Source of the DNA: Allokutzneria multivorans
Lineage (GTDB): Bacteria; Actinomycetota; Actinomycetes; Mycobacteriales; Pseudonocardiaceae
Length of the DNA: 64,000 nucleotides
Direction of reading: 5' to 3'
Assembly: GCF_039537405.1 (NCBI RefSeq)
Contig: NZ_BAABAL010000016.1
Span: 413,548-477,547, forward strand
A program made the translations under genes and the position numbers. This document shows positions 25,985 to 34,745 of this stretch, one piece after another (the stretch's first letter is position 1; every line of letters begins with the position of its first letter). Below the pieces are notes generated by a model that made no database searches, had not been told where the DNA came from, and worked only from the letters and a program-made list of their open reading frames with translations.

Positions 25985-26096
25985 GGCTTTGTTGTGCGAC
26001 TTACGTTCCAGCGGGGGGCGTTTTGGCGTTGCGGGCGCCTGGGAATTCATCCATTAGAGCCATGATCCACTATTTAATCGGCGTAAAATAGGAGGT

Positions 26097-27206
26097 ATGG
26101 ACGAAGCTGACGTAAAAACAGCCTACGCAGGTATCGCTCAAGCCATCGCAACATTCTCTGGTGTGCTGGTCGACTATCTAGCGCGACTAGATCATCGTGA
26201 TCGTGAGTTCGCCGAGAACTTCATTGCGCCCGTGCTGAAGGTGTCGCCGGTCAAGGGGGCCCGGTTGATCGACCGTGCGACGGAGCTTGTGGAGCATCGG
26301 GTGGTGTTCAAGGCGATGGCCGAAGGCCGAATTGACGAGGGCAAGTCGCTCATGATCCTCGACCTGCTCCGCACACTGCCCGTTGCTCAGGCGTTGATCG
26401 TGGAGAAAGTCCTCGTCGCCCACGCCGAGACCAACACCTACTCCGCGACTCGTCAGTACGGGGTCCGCTATATCCACCGCATGGACGCGAAGGCAGCTGA
26501 GCGCCGTCACAAGGTCAAACACAAGGCCCGTCTTGTGGAGAAGTTCAACCTGGAGGACGGCATGTCCTCCCTACGCCTGACTATGACCGCCCACGACGCG
26601 GCCCTGTCCTACGACCGCATCGACCGCATTGCCAAAGCTCTCCTTAAGGACCGCCGCACTCTCGACGAGAAGCGCTCCGACGTAGCCCGGGACCTGTTGC
26701 ACGGCATGGAAACCGCCGCCCCGCAAGGCCAGACCATGGTCTACCTGACGATGCCCGTCACCTCAGCCCTCGGTCTCACTGACAAGCCGGGGATGCTCAG
26801 CGGCTACGGCCCACTCCCCGCACCACTGGCGAGGGACATCGCAGCAGGCGGCATCTGGAAGCGCATCCTCACCGACCCGAAGACCGGTATGGCCGAGGAG
26901 ATCAGCAACATCTACCGGCCGACCGACAAGCAACGCGAACTCATCGCCGCCCGCTACCCCACCTGTACCGCCATCGGATGCAGACAACCCGCACACCGCT
27001 GCGACCTCGACCACTGCTGCCCCTACAACGGCTCCAACACCACGCTCAAGAACCTGCGACCCAAATGCAGGCATCACCACCGCATGAAAACCCACACCAA
27101 CTGGACCTGCGAAAACCGCGACGACGGTACGCACGCATGGACCACACCTCGGGGCCACACCTACGAAACCGCGCCCGAGCCCATCGCCGAACCCGCACCC
27201 TTCTAG
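26097..27206 (+). CDS. DUF222/HNH endonuclease (13E12-repeat family)
   Basis: 369 aa. An N-terminal DUF222 region precedes a C-terminal HNH nuclease domain with Cys-rich CTAIGCRQPAHRCDLDHCCPYNGSN and NLRPKCRHHHRMKTH, matching the 13E12-like actinobacterial proteins that are often multicopy and mobile. Function is not established; nicking or homing-type cleavage is assumed from the HNH fold. AGGAGG lies 4 nt before ATG 26097. The upstream region is AT-rich (TTTAATCGGCGTAAAATAGG), unlike its neighbours, which suggests acquisition. It lies 112 nt from the long palindromic repeat. Confidence 0.9.
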   Translation: MDEADVKTAYAGIAQAIATFSGVLVDYLARLDHRDREFAENFIAPVLKVSPVKGARLIDRATELVEHRVVFKAMAEGRIDEGKSLMILDLLRTLPVAQALIVEKVLVAHAETNTYSATRQYGVRYIHRMDAKAAERRHKVKHKARLVEKFNLEDGMSSLRLTMTAHDAALSYDRIDRIAKALLKDRRTLDEKRSDVARDLLHGMETAAPQGQTMVYLTMPVTSALGLTDKPGMLSGYGPLPAPLARDIAAGGIWKRILTDPKTGMAEEISNIYRPTDKQRELIAARYPTCTAIGCRQPAHRCDLDHCCPYNGSNTTLKNLRPKCRHHHRMKTHTNWTCENRDDGTHAWTTPRGHTYETAPEPIAEPAPF

Positions 27207-27234
27207 GGCCCCTCCGACCGGAGAGGCCCTAGAA
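27201..27234. terminator. Hairpin containing the HNH stop codon
   Basis: Perfect arms TTCTAGGGCC / GGCCCTAGAA plus an inner CTCC/GGAG stem. The TAG stop is inside the left arm. It ends 5 nt before the convergent DUF1062 stop and may serve both genes. Confidence 0.8.
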
Positions 27235-27239
27235 GAGAC

Positions 27240-27788
27240 TCAGCGCTTCAGCGTGAACGTGAAGTCATCGGAAAGCTTGCCGCTCAGCCTTGCGGCCGAA
27301 ACGAGCTTCCCCTCCACGATCAGCCTCTCGACCTCGCCCCGCGAAAGACCGCACCCCTCGGCGATCAACCGCACCGGCCGGACAGGAATCCGCGCGGCGA
27401 AGCGAACGCGGACGTCAATCACCTCCTGATCCGGGAGAGCGCCGCCGGTGTCGAGACGCCAGGTGTTGTCCCAATCCAGGGTGAAGCGGTTGCGGCGCTG
27501 CACACCCGGATCTTGAAGCAACTCAGTCACGAGGCTGGGATCGTTGTTGTGCCAACGATTCAGCAGCTCCGGACTGATCGAGCGCACGTTCGCGCGCTCC
27601 GCGAGCCTGAGCTTGACGGTGTCGCCGCACACGGTGCAGAGCACGAGGAGCCAAGCGTCGAGGATCTTGTGGTGAGCGTTGACGCGGAACTTGCCGCTCG
27701 CCTCGAAGCGCTCGGAAGCGCACGCGTGACAACGCCGGACGACGAGCGGAGGGCAGGTGGGAACGACCACCCATTGTTGTTCGAGCAC
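27240..27788 (-). CDS. DUF1062 family protein
   Basis: 182 aa. It resembles DUF1062: a zinc-ribbon-like start with RRCHACASERFEASGKFRVNA and WLLVLCTVCGDT, then ERANVRSISPELLNRWHNND. The paired Cys-x2-Cys sites suggest metal binding. The C-terminal part, LIAEGCGLSRGEVERLIVEGKL, is HTH-like and could bind nucleic acid. GTG 27788 has no clear ribosome-binding site and may be leaderless. The family has no assigned function. Confidence 0.8.
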   Translation of the reverse strand: MLEQQWVVVPTCPPLVVRRCHACASERFEASGKFRVNAHHKILDAWLLVLCTVCGDTVKLRLAERANVRSISPELLNRWHNNDPSLVTELLQDPGVQRRNRFTLDWDNTWRLDTGGALPDQEVIDVRVRFAARIPVRPVRLIAEGCGLSRGEVERLIVEGKLVSAARLSGKLSDDFTFTLKR

Positions 27789-27957
27789 AGGAGTACACCC
27801 GTTCAGTGAGAAAACCGCAGCAAGAAGAAGCGCGAGGCGCTAATGCGCGGCGCGCGAGTGCTCGGGAGATCTCACTAGGCGTACAACGGCACGTCCCTGG
27901 CTGGGCGACTCGGTCAGCGGCACGATAGCCGCACGCGAAGGTGCCGGGCCAGCGGAT

Positions 27958-28860
27958 TTAACGCGTCAGGGGTTCCGCCTGCCCGACCATGCGGGCGTAC
28001 ATCCGGCCGGGGCTCGGAGTGGTCGGCGGAGTCAGGAAACCGGGCAGGGAAGGCACAATCGCGGCGAAAGGGCGCAAGCGGTCGTACAGCTCGACGGCGT
28101 CGGCGGGGCGGTGCTCCGGGTCCTTCTCCAGCAGTTGCAGCACCAGGGCGTTCAGCTCCTGCGGGACACCGAGCACGGCCGGAGGCTGCTCCTTCACCTG
28201 CTTCTCGAAGATCGCGTAAGCAGTGGGGCCGGTGAAAAGCTGTTGGCCTGTCAGCATTTCGTGCAGAACGCAGCCGAGCGCGTAGAGATCGCTGCGCGGA
28301 CCGGCGACACCGCGCTGGATCTGCTCGGGAGCCATGTACGACGGAGTGCCGAGGAGCTGGCCGGCGCGCGTGAACTGGGCGAGGTCGCTCTCGCGGAGCA
28401 CGGCAAGGCCGAAGTCGAGCACCTTCACGCTGCCATCGGGACACAGCATCAGGTTGGTGGGCTTGAGATCCCGGTGGCAGATCGCCAGAGCGTGCGCCGC
28501 GGTGAGGACCGCGCACGCCTGCGCGGCGACGGAAGCGGCCCACGCAACGGGGACGGGGCCGAGTTCGCCGACGAGATCGGAGACGGTGACGCCGTCGATG
28601 AACTGCATCACCTGGAACAGCCGGTGATCGACGGTGCCGAAGTCGTAGAGCACGGGGGCGCCGGGGTGCTCCAAGCGAGCCAGGATGCGCGCCTCGCGCA
28701 CGAAACGCCGCTCAAGCTCGTCGTCGGGGCCGCCGGGCAACTGGAGGAACTTCACGGCGACGCGGCGATCGAGGTGCTTGTCATGCCCCCGGTACACCGC
28801 GCCCATCCCGCCGCGCCCGAGCGGCAGGTCTTCGAGCAGATAGCGGTCGGCGACGAGCAT
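27958..28860 (-). CDS. Soluble Hanks-type serine/threonine protein kinase
   Basis: 300 aa, essentially a bare kinase domain: glycine loop GRGGMGAVY (15-23), Lys37 in VAVKF, catalytic HRDLKPTN (D131, N136), DFG 149-151 and APEQ. A short Pro-rich tail follows, with no transmembrane or PASTA region, unlike PknB. ATG 28860 begins 3 nt after the methylase gene stop, whose end supplies the GAGGAGCT ribosome-binding site, so the two proteins are made together. A phosphatase gene is divergent beyond the methylase. Confidence 0.94.
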   Translation of the reverse strand: MLVADRYLLEDLPLGRGGMGAVYRGHDKHLDRRVAVKFLQLPGGPDDELERRFVREARILARLEHPGAPVLYDFGTVDHRLFQVMQFIDGVTVSDLVGELGPVPVAWAASVAAQACAVLTAAHALAICHRDLKPTNLMLCPDGSVKVLDFGLAVLRESDLAQFTRAGQLLGTPSYMAPEQIQRGVAGPRSDLYALGCVLHEMLTGQQLFTGPTAYAIFEKQVKEQPPAVLGVPQELNALVLQLLEKDPEHRPADAVELYDRLRPFAAIVPSLPGFLTPPTTPSPGRMYARMVGQAEPLTR

Positions 28861-28863
28861 CCA

Positions 28864-30618
28864 CTAGCTCCTCGGTCCCAGGCTGCCATCCACGAGTCCG
28901 TCGAAGCCTAGCCGGACCAGCGCCTGCCCGGCGGCAGCGGTCTCGCGCAGCGCGTCGGCCAGCTCGGCGAGGCGGCGGAACGCGGCACCGTACGTGCGCT
29001 GCTCGGCGAGCGAGAGCCGGGGGAGCTGCGTGCGGCGCGCGTCGACGCGGCTGGAACCGAGGTGCGCGCGGTGGTCACCCGCGCGCAGCGCCCCGGCGAG
29101 GAACTCGGCGTCCATCCGCTCGGGGTCCACGCGGTACGCCGCGAGGTGCGCGCCGAGCGTGACCGGCGCCGTGGCCACGCGCGCGATGCCGAGGGGCGAA
29201 GCGATCACGTCGCCGGGCTCTGCTGTGACCAGGTCGAAGCCACCAGCGCGGCCGGTCGGGGCGAGGCCGTCGGCGAGGTCGTCGAAGGTCAGCACGAGCT
29301 GGTCGCCCTCGCCCATCCTGGCGGGGGAGTGCCGCACCGACACCAACCCGGCCTTGATCAGCTCGCCGAGCGTCGTGGTGGGCAGCGACCTGCGCCGCGC
29401 GAGCACCTCCAGCTCGGGGGCAGCGGCCGGAGCCAAGTCGTGGAAGCGGCGCAGCGCCGAGGAGAACTCGCTGCCGAGGTCGCGGTTCCCGCCTCGCCGC
29501 CTCGCCGGGCTGAGGTCCACGTCGTCGTCGAGGAGGTCGATGATGCGGACCTTCTCTCCGGCTTCGAGGTCCACTGTGGACAGATCGGTGCCCGCTTCCA
29601 TCAGGATCAGCTGCGACGGCGGGCGCTCCTGCGGCTCAGGGCGGCGCAGGAGCCACAGGTCCGAGCCGGTCGCCGGGAGCGTCACCACCGCGCGCAGGGC
29701 CCCCGCGCGCAGCAGGTTGCCCCGGATGCGCCGCCCAGGACGGCGGCTCGCGGCGGCGCTGGGCAGCAGGATCGCCACGCGCCCGCCGGGCCGCACGAGC
29801 GCGAGGCAGTGCTGCACCCACGCCAGCTCCGGCTCCCCGCGCGGCGGCAGGCCGTACACCCACCGAGGATCAGCGGTCAGCTCCGCGTAGCCCCACTTGG
29901 TGTCGCCGAACGGCGGCTCGCACACCACGGTGTCGGCTTCGAGGCCGGGGAAACCGTTCTGCCGCAAAGAATCCGCGCAGACGACGGCCGACGTGAGCCC
30001 GTGCAGGACCAGGCGCGCCTCGGCGATCGTGGCCTGCACGGGGTCGATGTCCTGGCCGAGAACGCGATCGGTTGAGCCGCCGAGCAACGGTGTGCCCAGA
30101 AGCAATGTGCCCAGCCCGCACGCCGGGTCCAGCACCGTGCCGGTGTCGGCGCCCGCCAAGCGGATCATCAGCTCGGCGACCTCGGGCGAGGTGACGGTCA
30201 GCCGCCGCGAGTGCGCTTCGACGTAGCGTTCGCAGAGCAGGTCGAGCGCGGTCGCCGGGCCGTTCTCCCTGGCCAGGTCAAGGATCGCCTCGGTGTCGCG
30301 GGGCATGGCGCCCGCGGTGAAGAAGCCGGATTCGCGCAGCAGCAGAACGGCGGCCGACGCGACCAGCTCGCCCAGCCGGAGGTCGTCGCCCTCCGCGCGC
30401 AACCGCTGCCACGCGCGGTCGGCGGCGGAGAGCTCGTAGGACTTGCCGTTACGGCGCAACCAGTCCTCGACCTCGCGCAGCGAGAACAGCGGGCTGGTCG
30501 CGGTGCCGCCGACCGGCTGCGGGAAGTCCTCGTGGCGGCGCCGCCAGTTGCTCACCGCGGCACGGCCCACGTCGACCAGACGCGCGATGTCACCCGCGTT
30601 GACCGTGGCCTCACTCAT
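28864..30618 (-). CDS. HTH-fused N6-adenine DNA methylase with HsdS-like C-terminus, atypical motif IV
   Basis: 584 aa in three parts. Residues 1-60 are a winged HTH (GRAAVSNWRRRHEDFP). Residues 130-370 are an N6-adenine methylase fold with SAM motif I DPACGLG (164-170). Residues about 390-584 resemble a half specificity subunit, with a TRD-like part and a helix ending in LVRLGFDGLVDGSL. The catalytic (N/D)PP(Y/F) motif reads EPPF (234-237), a substitution that may abolish or alter activity. A TACAGT box 6 nt before ATG 30618 suggests a leaderless mRNA. The kinase gene follows after 3 nt. Confidence 0.88.
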   Translation of the reverse strand: MSEATVNAGDIARLVDVGRAAVSNWRRRHEDFPQPVGGTATSPLFSLREVEDWLRRNGKSYELSAADRAWQRLRAEGDDLRLGELVASAAVLLLRESGFFTAGAMPRDTEAILDLARENGPATALDLLCERYVEAHSRRLTVTSPEVAELMIRLAGADTGTVLDPACGLGTLLLGTPLLGGSTDRVLGQDIDPVQATIAEARLVLHGLTSAVVCADSLRQNGFPGLEADTVVCEPPFGDTKWGYAELTADPRWVYGLPPRGEPELAWVQHCLALVRPGGRVAILLPSAAASRRPGRRIRGNLLRAGALRAVVTLPATGSDLWLLRRPEPQERPPSQLILMEAGTDLSTVDLEAGEKVRIIDLLDDDVDLSPARRRGGNRDLGSEFSSALRRFHDLAPAAAPELEVLARRRSLPTTTLGELIKAGLVSVRHSPARMGEGDQLVLTFDDLADGLAPTGRAGGFDLVTAEPGDVIASPLGIARVATAPVTLGAHLAAYRVDPERMDAEFLAGALRAGDHRAHLGSSRVDARRTQLPRLSLAEQRTYGAAFRRLAELADALRETAAAGQALVRLGFDGLVDGSLGPRS

Positions 30619-30660
30619 CCGTTCACTGTAGCAGCGCGCGAATGCACAGCCGAGTTGCTT

Positions 30661-30675
30661 GTGAACTCAGTTCAC
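30661..30675. promoter_or_regulatory. 15-bp perfect palindrome between methylase and phosphatase genes
   Basis: GTGAACT-C-AGTTCAC is centred in the 75-nt divergent promoter region and covers the likely -35 box (TTGTGA, 30659-30664) of the phosphatase gene. The HTH domain of the neighbouring methylase is a candidate binder, which would tie both transcripts together. This is inference. Confidence 0.7.
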
Positions 30676-30693
30676 AGGTGTTCTACTGGGGGC

Positions 30694-31494
30694 ATGACAC
30701 ACAGCTTGCGCGTGGCCATCGGCTCCGACCCCGGGCCGCGCCGGTCGGAGAACGAGGACTCGGCGCTGCTCGGCCGGAGCCTGCTCGCGGTCGCCGACGG
30801 CATGGGCGGCCACGTCCACGGCGAGGTGGCCAGCTCCGCGACCATCGGCGCCCTCCTCGACCTCGACCTCTGGGCCGAAGGCGTTGACCTGCGCGAACAC
30901 GACATGCTCGGCCTCGTTCGGGACGGCGTGGCGGAGGCGGCGCGCAGGCTGGACGCGCTGACCGACGCCGATCCCGACCTGCGCGGCATGGGCACGACGG
31001 TCACGGCGCTGCTCTGGGACGGCAGCGGCTTCGCGGTGGCCCACGTCGGGGACTCCCGCGCCTACGTGCTGCGGGACGGCCTGCTCGGGCAGATCACCCA
31101 CGACCACACGATGGTCCAGTCCCTCGTCGACGCGGGGCGGCTCACGGCGGAGGAGGCCGAGCGGCACCCGCGTCGCTCGGTGCTCATGCGCACCCTCCAG
31201 GCGGGCAACGCCTTCGAGCCGGACCTGTTCCGCGTCGAAGCCCACGTGGGCGACCGCTTCCTGCTGTGCTCCGACGGCCTGACCGACGTTGTCGGTGATC
31301 ACGCGGTGCGCGAGGCGCTGGCGACCGCGACCGAACCGGCCGACGCTGTGCACTGGCTGATCACGCTGGCCGTGCGTGGGGGTGGGCCCGACAACATCAC
31401 CTGCGTGGTCGCGGACGTGGTGCCGGAACGTGCGCGCACGGAACGGATCACCGTTGGCGCGCATCGGGTTCTCGGCACGACGAAAGCGAGCTAG
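30694..31494 (+). CDS. PP2C-family serine/threonine protein phosphatase
   Basis: 266 aa cytoplasmic metal-dependent phosphatase. Metal-binding motifs are SENEDS, VADGMGGH, VGDSRAYVLR and GGPDNITCVV, all present. It lacks the C-terminal membrane segment of PstP. ATG 30694 follows GGGGG; the open frame upstream overlaps the divergent methylase and is not coding. It is the natural counterpart of the soluble kinase two genes away, as both flank the methylase and share a promoter region. Confidence 0.93.
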   Translation: MTHSLRVAIGSDPGPRRSENEDSALLGRSLLAVADGMGGHVHGEVASSATIGALLDLDLWAEGVDLREHDMLGLVRDGVAEAARRLDALTDADPDLRGMGTTVTALLWDGSGFAVAHVGDSRAYVLRDGLLGQITHDHTMVQSLVDAGRLTAEEAERHPRRSVLMRTLQAGNAFEPDLFRVEAHVGDRFLLCSDGLTDVVGDHAVREALATATEPADAVHWLITLAVRGGGPDNITCVVADVVPERARTERITVGAHRVLGTTKAS

Positions 31495-31560
31495 CCTTCG
31501 GCTCGGGACGAATGCTCAGCCGCCTACAACCCCGCATCGTGTCGACGGCGTACAGCACGT

Positions 31561-32949
31561 GTGAAGCACATTCGTCATCTCGTGGCGCTGGCCCTCGCGC
31601 TGATCCTCATCGCGCCGCCCGCGCACGCGGCAGGACTCGGCGACCCGATCTTCCCCAACGATGGCAACACCGGGTACCGCGTCACCCACTATGCGCTCGA
31701 TTTTGCTTGGCAGGCAACGAAAAAGCCCTTCGAAGCTACCGCGACCGTCGAGGCCGAGGCAACGCAGGGGCTGTCGAGCTTCACCCTCGACTTCGCGGGC
31801 AACCAGTTGCGTGAGGTCACAGTGGACGGTGCCGCCGCGACCACCAAGCGCACCGGCGACAAGCTCACCGTCACCCCGGCCAAGGCGCTCGCGGCGCAGC
31901 AGCGCTTCACCGCGACCGTCCGCTACACCGCCGACCCCACCTTGCAGCGCAGGCGAAGCGACGCGATCAGCGTCTACGGCTGGATTCCCACGCCCGACGG
32001 CACCGTCGTCTACCCGCAGCCCAACGGCGCGCGGCTGATCTTCCCCAACAACGACCACCCCAGCCAGAAGGCGCCGATCTCGATTACGATCTCCACTCCG
32101 GCCGACATCACCGCCGTGGCGACCGGAACCCTGAAATCCCGCACGGCCATCGCCGGAAACCGCGTGCGCTGGAGCTACGACTCGCCGCAGCCCGTCGCGA
32201 CGCAGCTCGTCGGCCTCGCGATCGGCAAATTCACCGTCACCAACGGGACCGGGCCCAACGGCCTGCCGCTGCGCGACGTCGTGCCGACCGACCTCGTGCA
32301 GCAGGTCGAGAAGTACCGCACCCGCACGCCCGGGCACCTGGAGTGGATGGAGAAGCGGGTCGGCAAGTACCCCTTCGACAACTACGGAATCCTTGTGGCG
32401 CACACAGATCTCGGTGTCGCGCTGGAGACGCAGACGCTGTCGATGTTCCCGGAGGGCGACCTCGCAGGCTCCGAGAGCTCGGCCGAGAAGGACATGATCC
32501 ACGAGCTCGCGCACCAGTGGTTCGGCAACAGCGTCACCGTCCGGCAGTGGTCCGACCTGTGGCTCTCCGAGGGCCACGCCCAGTTCTACCAACGCCTCTT
32601 CGCCGCCGAGAAGGGCTGGGAGAACCTGGAGTCGAAGATGCGCGAGATCTACTCGCAGCACGACTCCTGGCGCTCCACCTACGGCCCGCCCGCCAAGCCG
32701 ACCGAGCCGAAGCTGTTCAGTCGCATGGTCTACGACGGCTCCGTGCTCGTGCTCTACGCGTTGCGCCAGAAGGTCGGCGCCGCCACCTTCGAGAAGATCG
32801 AGCGCGCGTGGGTCGCCCAGTACCGGGACAAGGCGGCGAGCACGGCCGACTACATCGCGCTGGCCTCACGCGAGTCCGGCACCGACCTGACGGCCTTCCT
32901 CCGAGCTTGGCTCTACGACGCCAAGACCCCGCCCATGCCCGGCTGGTAG
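31561..32949 (+). CDS. Secreted M1-family zinc metallopeptidase
   Basis: 462 aa, with a signal peptide (about 1-24). The gluzincin site is complete: HELAH (H314, E315, H318) and E337 in WLSEGH, spaced as in M1 aminopeptidases. An N-terminal beta-rich domain precedes it. At half the length of typical aminopeptidase N it belongs to the short secreted M1 group. The exopeptidase GxMEN motif is not clear, so the peptide-end preference is uncertain. It ends one base before the convergent PAC2 gene. Confidence 0.92.
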   Translation: MKHIRHLVALALALILIAPPAHAAGLGDPIFPNDGNTGYRVTHYALDFAWQATKKPFEATATVEAEATQGLSSFTLDFAGNQLREVTVDGAAATTKRTGDKLTVTPAKALAAQQRFTATVRYTADPTLQRRRSDAISVYGWIPTPDGTVVYPQPNGARLIFPNNDHPSQKAPISITISTPADITAVATGTLKSRTAIAGNRVRWSYDSPQPVATQLVGLAIGKFTVTNGTGPNGLPLRDVVPTDLVQQVEKYRTRTPGHLEWMEKRVGKYPFDNYGILVAHTDLGVALETQTLSMFPEGDLAGSESSAEKDMIHELAHQWFGNSVTVRQWSDLWLSEGHAQFYQRLFAAEKGWENLESKMREIYSQHDSWRSTYGPPAKPTEPKLFSRMVYDGSVLVLYALRQKVGAATFEKIERAWVAQYRDKAASTADYIALASRESGTDLTAFLRAWLYDAKTPPMPGW

Positions 32950-32950
32950 C

Positions 32951-33859
32951 TCACTTGCCGTCGGCCTGCTCGGCGAGGAAGCGCTCGAACTCCTCGCCGA
33001 GCTCGTCAGCGGTGGGCATGCGCTCGTTGGACTCGGCGAGCAGGCTGCGCTCGCCGACCGCCTCGGTGAAGGTGTCGTACTGGCGCTCAAGGCCGCGCAC
33101 GACCTCGGAGACCTCGTCGGACTCCGAGACCTGGCGCTCGATCTCCTCGTTGGTGCGCTCGGCGGCTTCACGCAGGCCGCGATCGGGCAGTTCGAGCGCG
33201 GCGACGGAGCCGACGGCGTCGAGCAGGCGCAGGCCTGCTTCGGGGTAGACCGACTGCGAGAGGTAGTGCGGCACGTGCGCGGCGTAACCGATCGCGTCGT
33301 GGCCCGCCTCGCCGAGCCGGAGCTCCAGCAGGGCGGACGCGCTGCCGGGAACCTGGATGCGGTTGAAGACCTGGGCGTAGTCCGCGACCAGCTCGCCGCG
33401 CGTCGCGTGTGCCGTGACACCGAGCGGGCGGGTGTGCGGGGTGCCCATCGGGATGCCGTGGAAGCCGACGGTCAGCCGGACGCCCCAGCGCTCGATCAGG
33501 CCGCGCACCGCCGCGATGAAACGCTCCCACTGGTTGTCCGGCTCAGGGCCGGTGAGCAGCAGGAACGGCGTGCCGACGGTGTCGTGCATCAGCCGCACGA
33601 CCAGCTCGGGCGCCTCGTAGGCCGCCCAGTGGTCGGTCGCGTAGGTCATGGCGGGGCGGCGCGAGCGGTAGTCGATCAGCGCGTCCACGTCGAAGCGCGC
33701 GATGACGCGGCCCTCCAGCGAGTCCACCAGGTGCTCCGCCAGCACGCGTCCGGCGCCACCGGCGTCCATGAACCCGTCGAGGTTGTGCAGCAGCACGGCG
33801 CCGTCGAGGTCGGGGACGTCGGAGTCCACCTCCACCAGCTGTTCCGGTTCCAGTGCCAC
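32951..33859 (-). CDS. PAC2-family protein (proteasome assembly chaperone-like fold)
   Basis: 302 aa cytoplasmic protein of the PAC2 family, conserved in proteasome-bearing actinobacteria. Characteristic stretches are LHNLDGFMDAGGAG, VGFHGIPMGTPHTRP and AHVPHYLSQSVYPEAGLRLL. The C-terminus is acidic and helical. Eukaryotic relatives chaperone proteasome assembly; the bacterial role is not settled. GTG 33859 has GGGAGG upstream. Confidence 0.9.
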   Translation of the reverse strand: MALEPEQLVEVDSDVPDLDGAVLLHNLDGFMDAGGAGRVLAEHLVDSLEGRVIARFDVDALIDYRSRRPAMTYATDHWAAYEAPELVVRLMHDTVGTPFLLLTGPEPDNQWERFIAAVRGLIERWGVRLTVGFHGIPMGTPHTRPLGVTAHATRGELVADYAQVFNRIQVPGSASALLELRLGEAGHDAIGYAAHVPHYLSQSVYPEAGLRLLDAVGSVAALELPDRGLREAAERTNEEIERQVSESDEVSEVVRGLERQYDTFTEAVGERSLLAESNERMPTADELGEEFERFLAEQADGK

Positions 33860-33989
33860 CGCTGCCTCCCAGTACCCGACCGACTCTTGCCTCTGCCTTG
33901 CCCCAACGCGTGAAGGTGGCGGGGCATTCCTGTGATCCTGCTCGCCCGCTTACCGCGCCAGGACCGTTCAGCATGCTAAGGATTGCACG

Positions 33990-34745
33990 GTGATCTGGTG
34001 GCACGCGGTCGTGATCTTCGTCGCCGGGGTCTGGGCGGGCACGATCAACACCGTTGTCGGCTCGGGGACCCTGGTGACCTTCCCGGTGCTCGTCGCGCTG
34101 GGCTACCCCCCGGTCACGGCGACCACCTCCAACGCGATCGGCCTCGCGCCCGGCACCATCAGCGGTGCCATCGGCTACCGCGAGGAGCTGCGCGGACAGG
34201 GGCCGAGGCTGCTGCGCTTCAGCATCGCCTCGCTGCTCGGCGCGATCTGCGGGACGGTCCTGCTGCTCTCGCTGCCCAAGGACGCCTTCGAGGCGATCGT
34301 GCCGGTGCTCGTCGGCATGGCCGTGGTGCTGGTGATCGTCCAGCCGCGCGTGGCGAAGTGGGTCGCCTCCCGCAAGCGCACCGCCGCGACCGGCGGCGGA
34401 GCGCTGCTGCTGTTCCTGATCTTCCTGATCGGCATCTACGGCGGGTACTTCACCGCAGCGCAGGGCGTGATGCTGGTCGCCGTGATGGGCATGCTGATGA
34501 CGGAGCCCTTGCAGCGCCTCAACGGCATCAAGAACGTGCTCTCCGCCGTGGTGAACGTGGTCGCCGGTGCGATCTACGCCTTCGTCGCTCCGGTCAGCTG
34601 GCCGGTGGTCGGCCTGCTCGCCGCGGGCTCGGTGCTCGGCGGCGTGCTCGGCGCGAAGATCGGCAGGAAGCTCTCGCCGACCGTGCTGCGCGGGGTGATC
34701 GTCGTGGTCGGCGTCGCGGCGGTCATCCACCTGCTCGTGCAGTGA
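33990..34745 (+). CDS. TauE/SafE-family sulfite or organosulfonate exporter
   Basis: 251 aa polytopic membrane protein with about eight hydrophobic segments and the family N-terminal motif GTINTVVGSGTLVTFPVLVALG, repeated in part in the second half. These proteins move anions such as sulfite, sulfoacetate or taurine-related compounds; the substrate here is unknown. The GTG start is at 33990. The 3' end overlaps a convergent GNAT gene by 23 nt. Confidence 0.92.
   Translation: MIWWHAVVIFVAGVWAGTINTVVGSGTLVTFPVLVALGYPPVTATTSNAIGLAPGTISGAIGYREELRGQGPRLLRFSIASLLGAICGTVLLLSLPKDAFEAIVPVLVGMAVVLVIVQPRVAKWVASRKRTAATGGGALLLFLIFLIGIYGGYFTAAQGVMLVAVMGMLMTEPLQRLNGIKNVLSAVVNVVAGAIYAFVAPVSWPVVGLLAAGSVLGGVLGAKIGRKLSPTVLRGVIVVVGVAAVIHLLVQ

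Noticed and set aside
27958..31494. Calling the kinase-methylase-phosphatase group a Pgl/BREX system
   Set aside because: No PglZ, PglY/BrxC or PglW homologue is visible; only the types of activity are similar.
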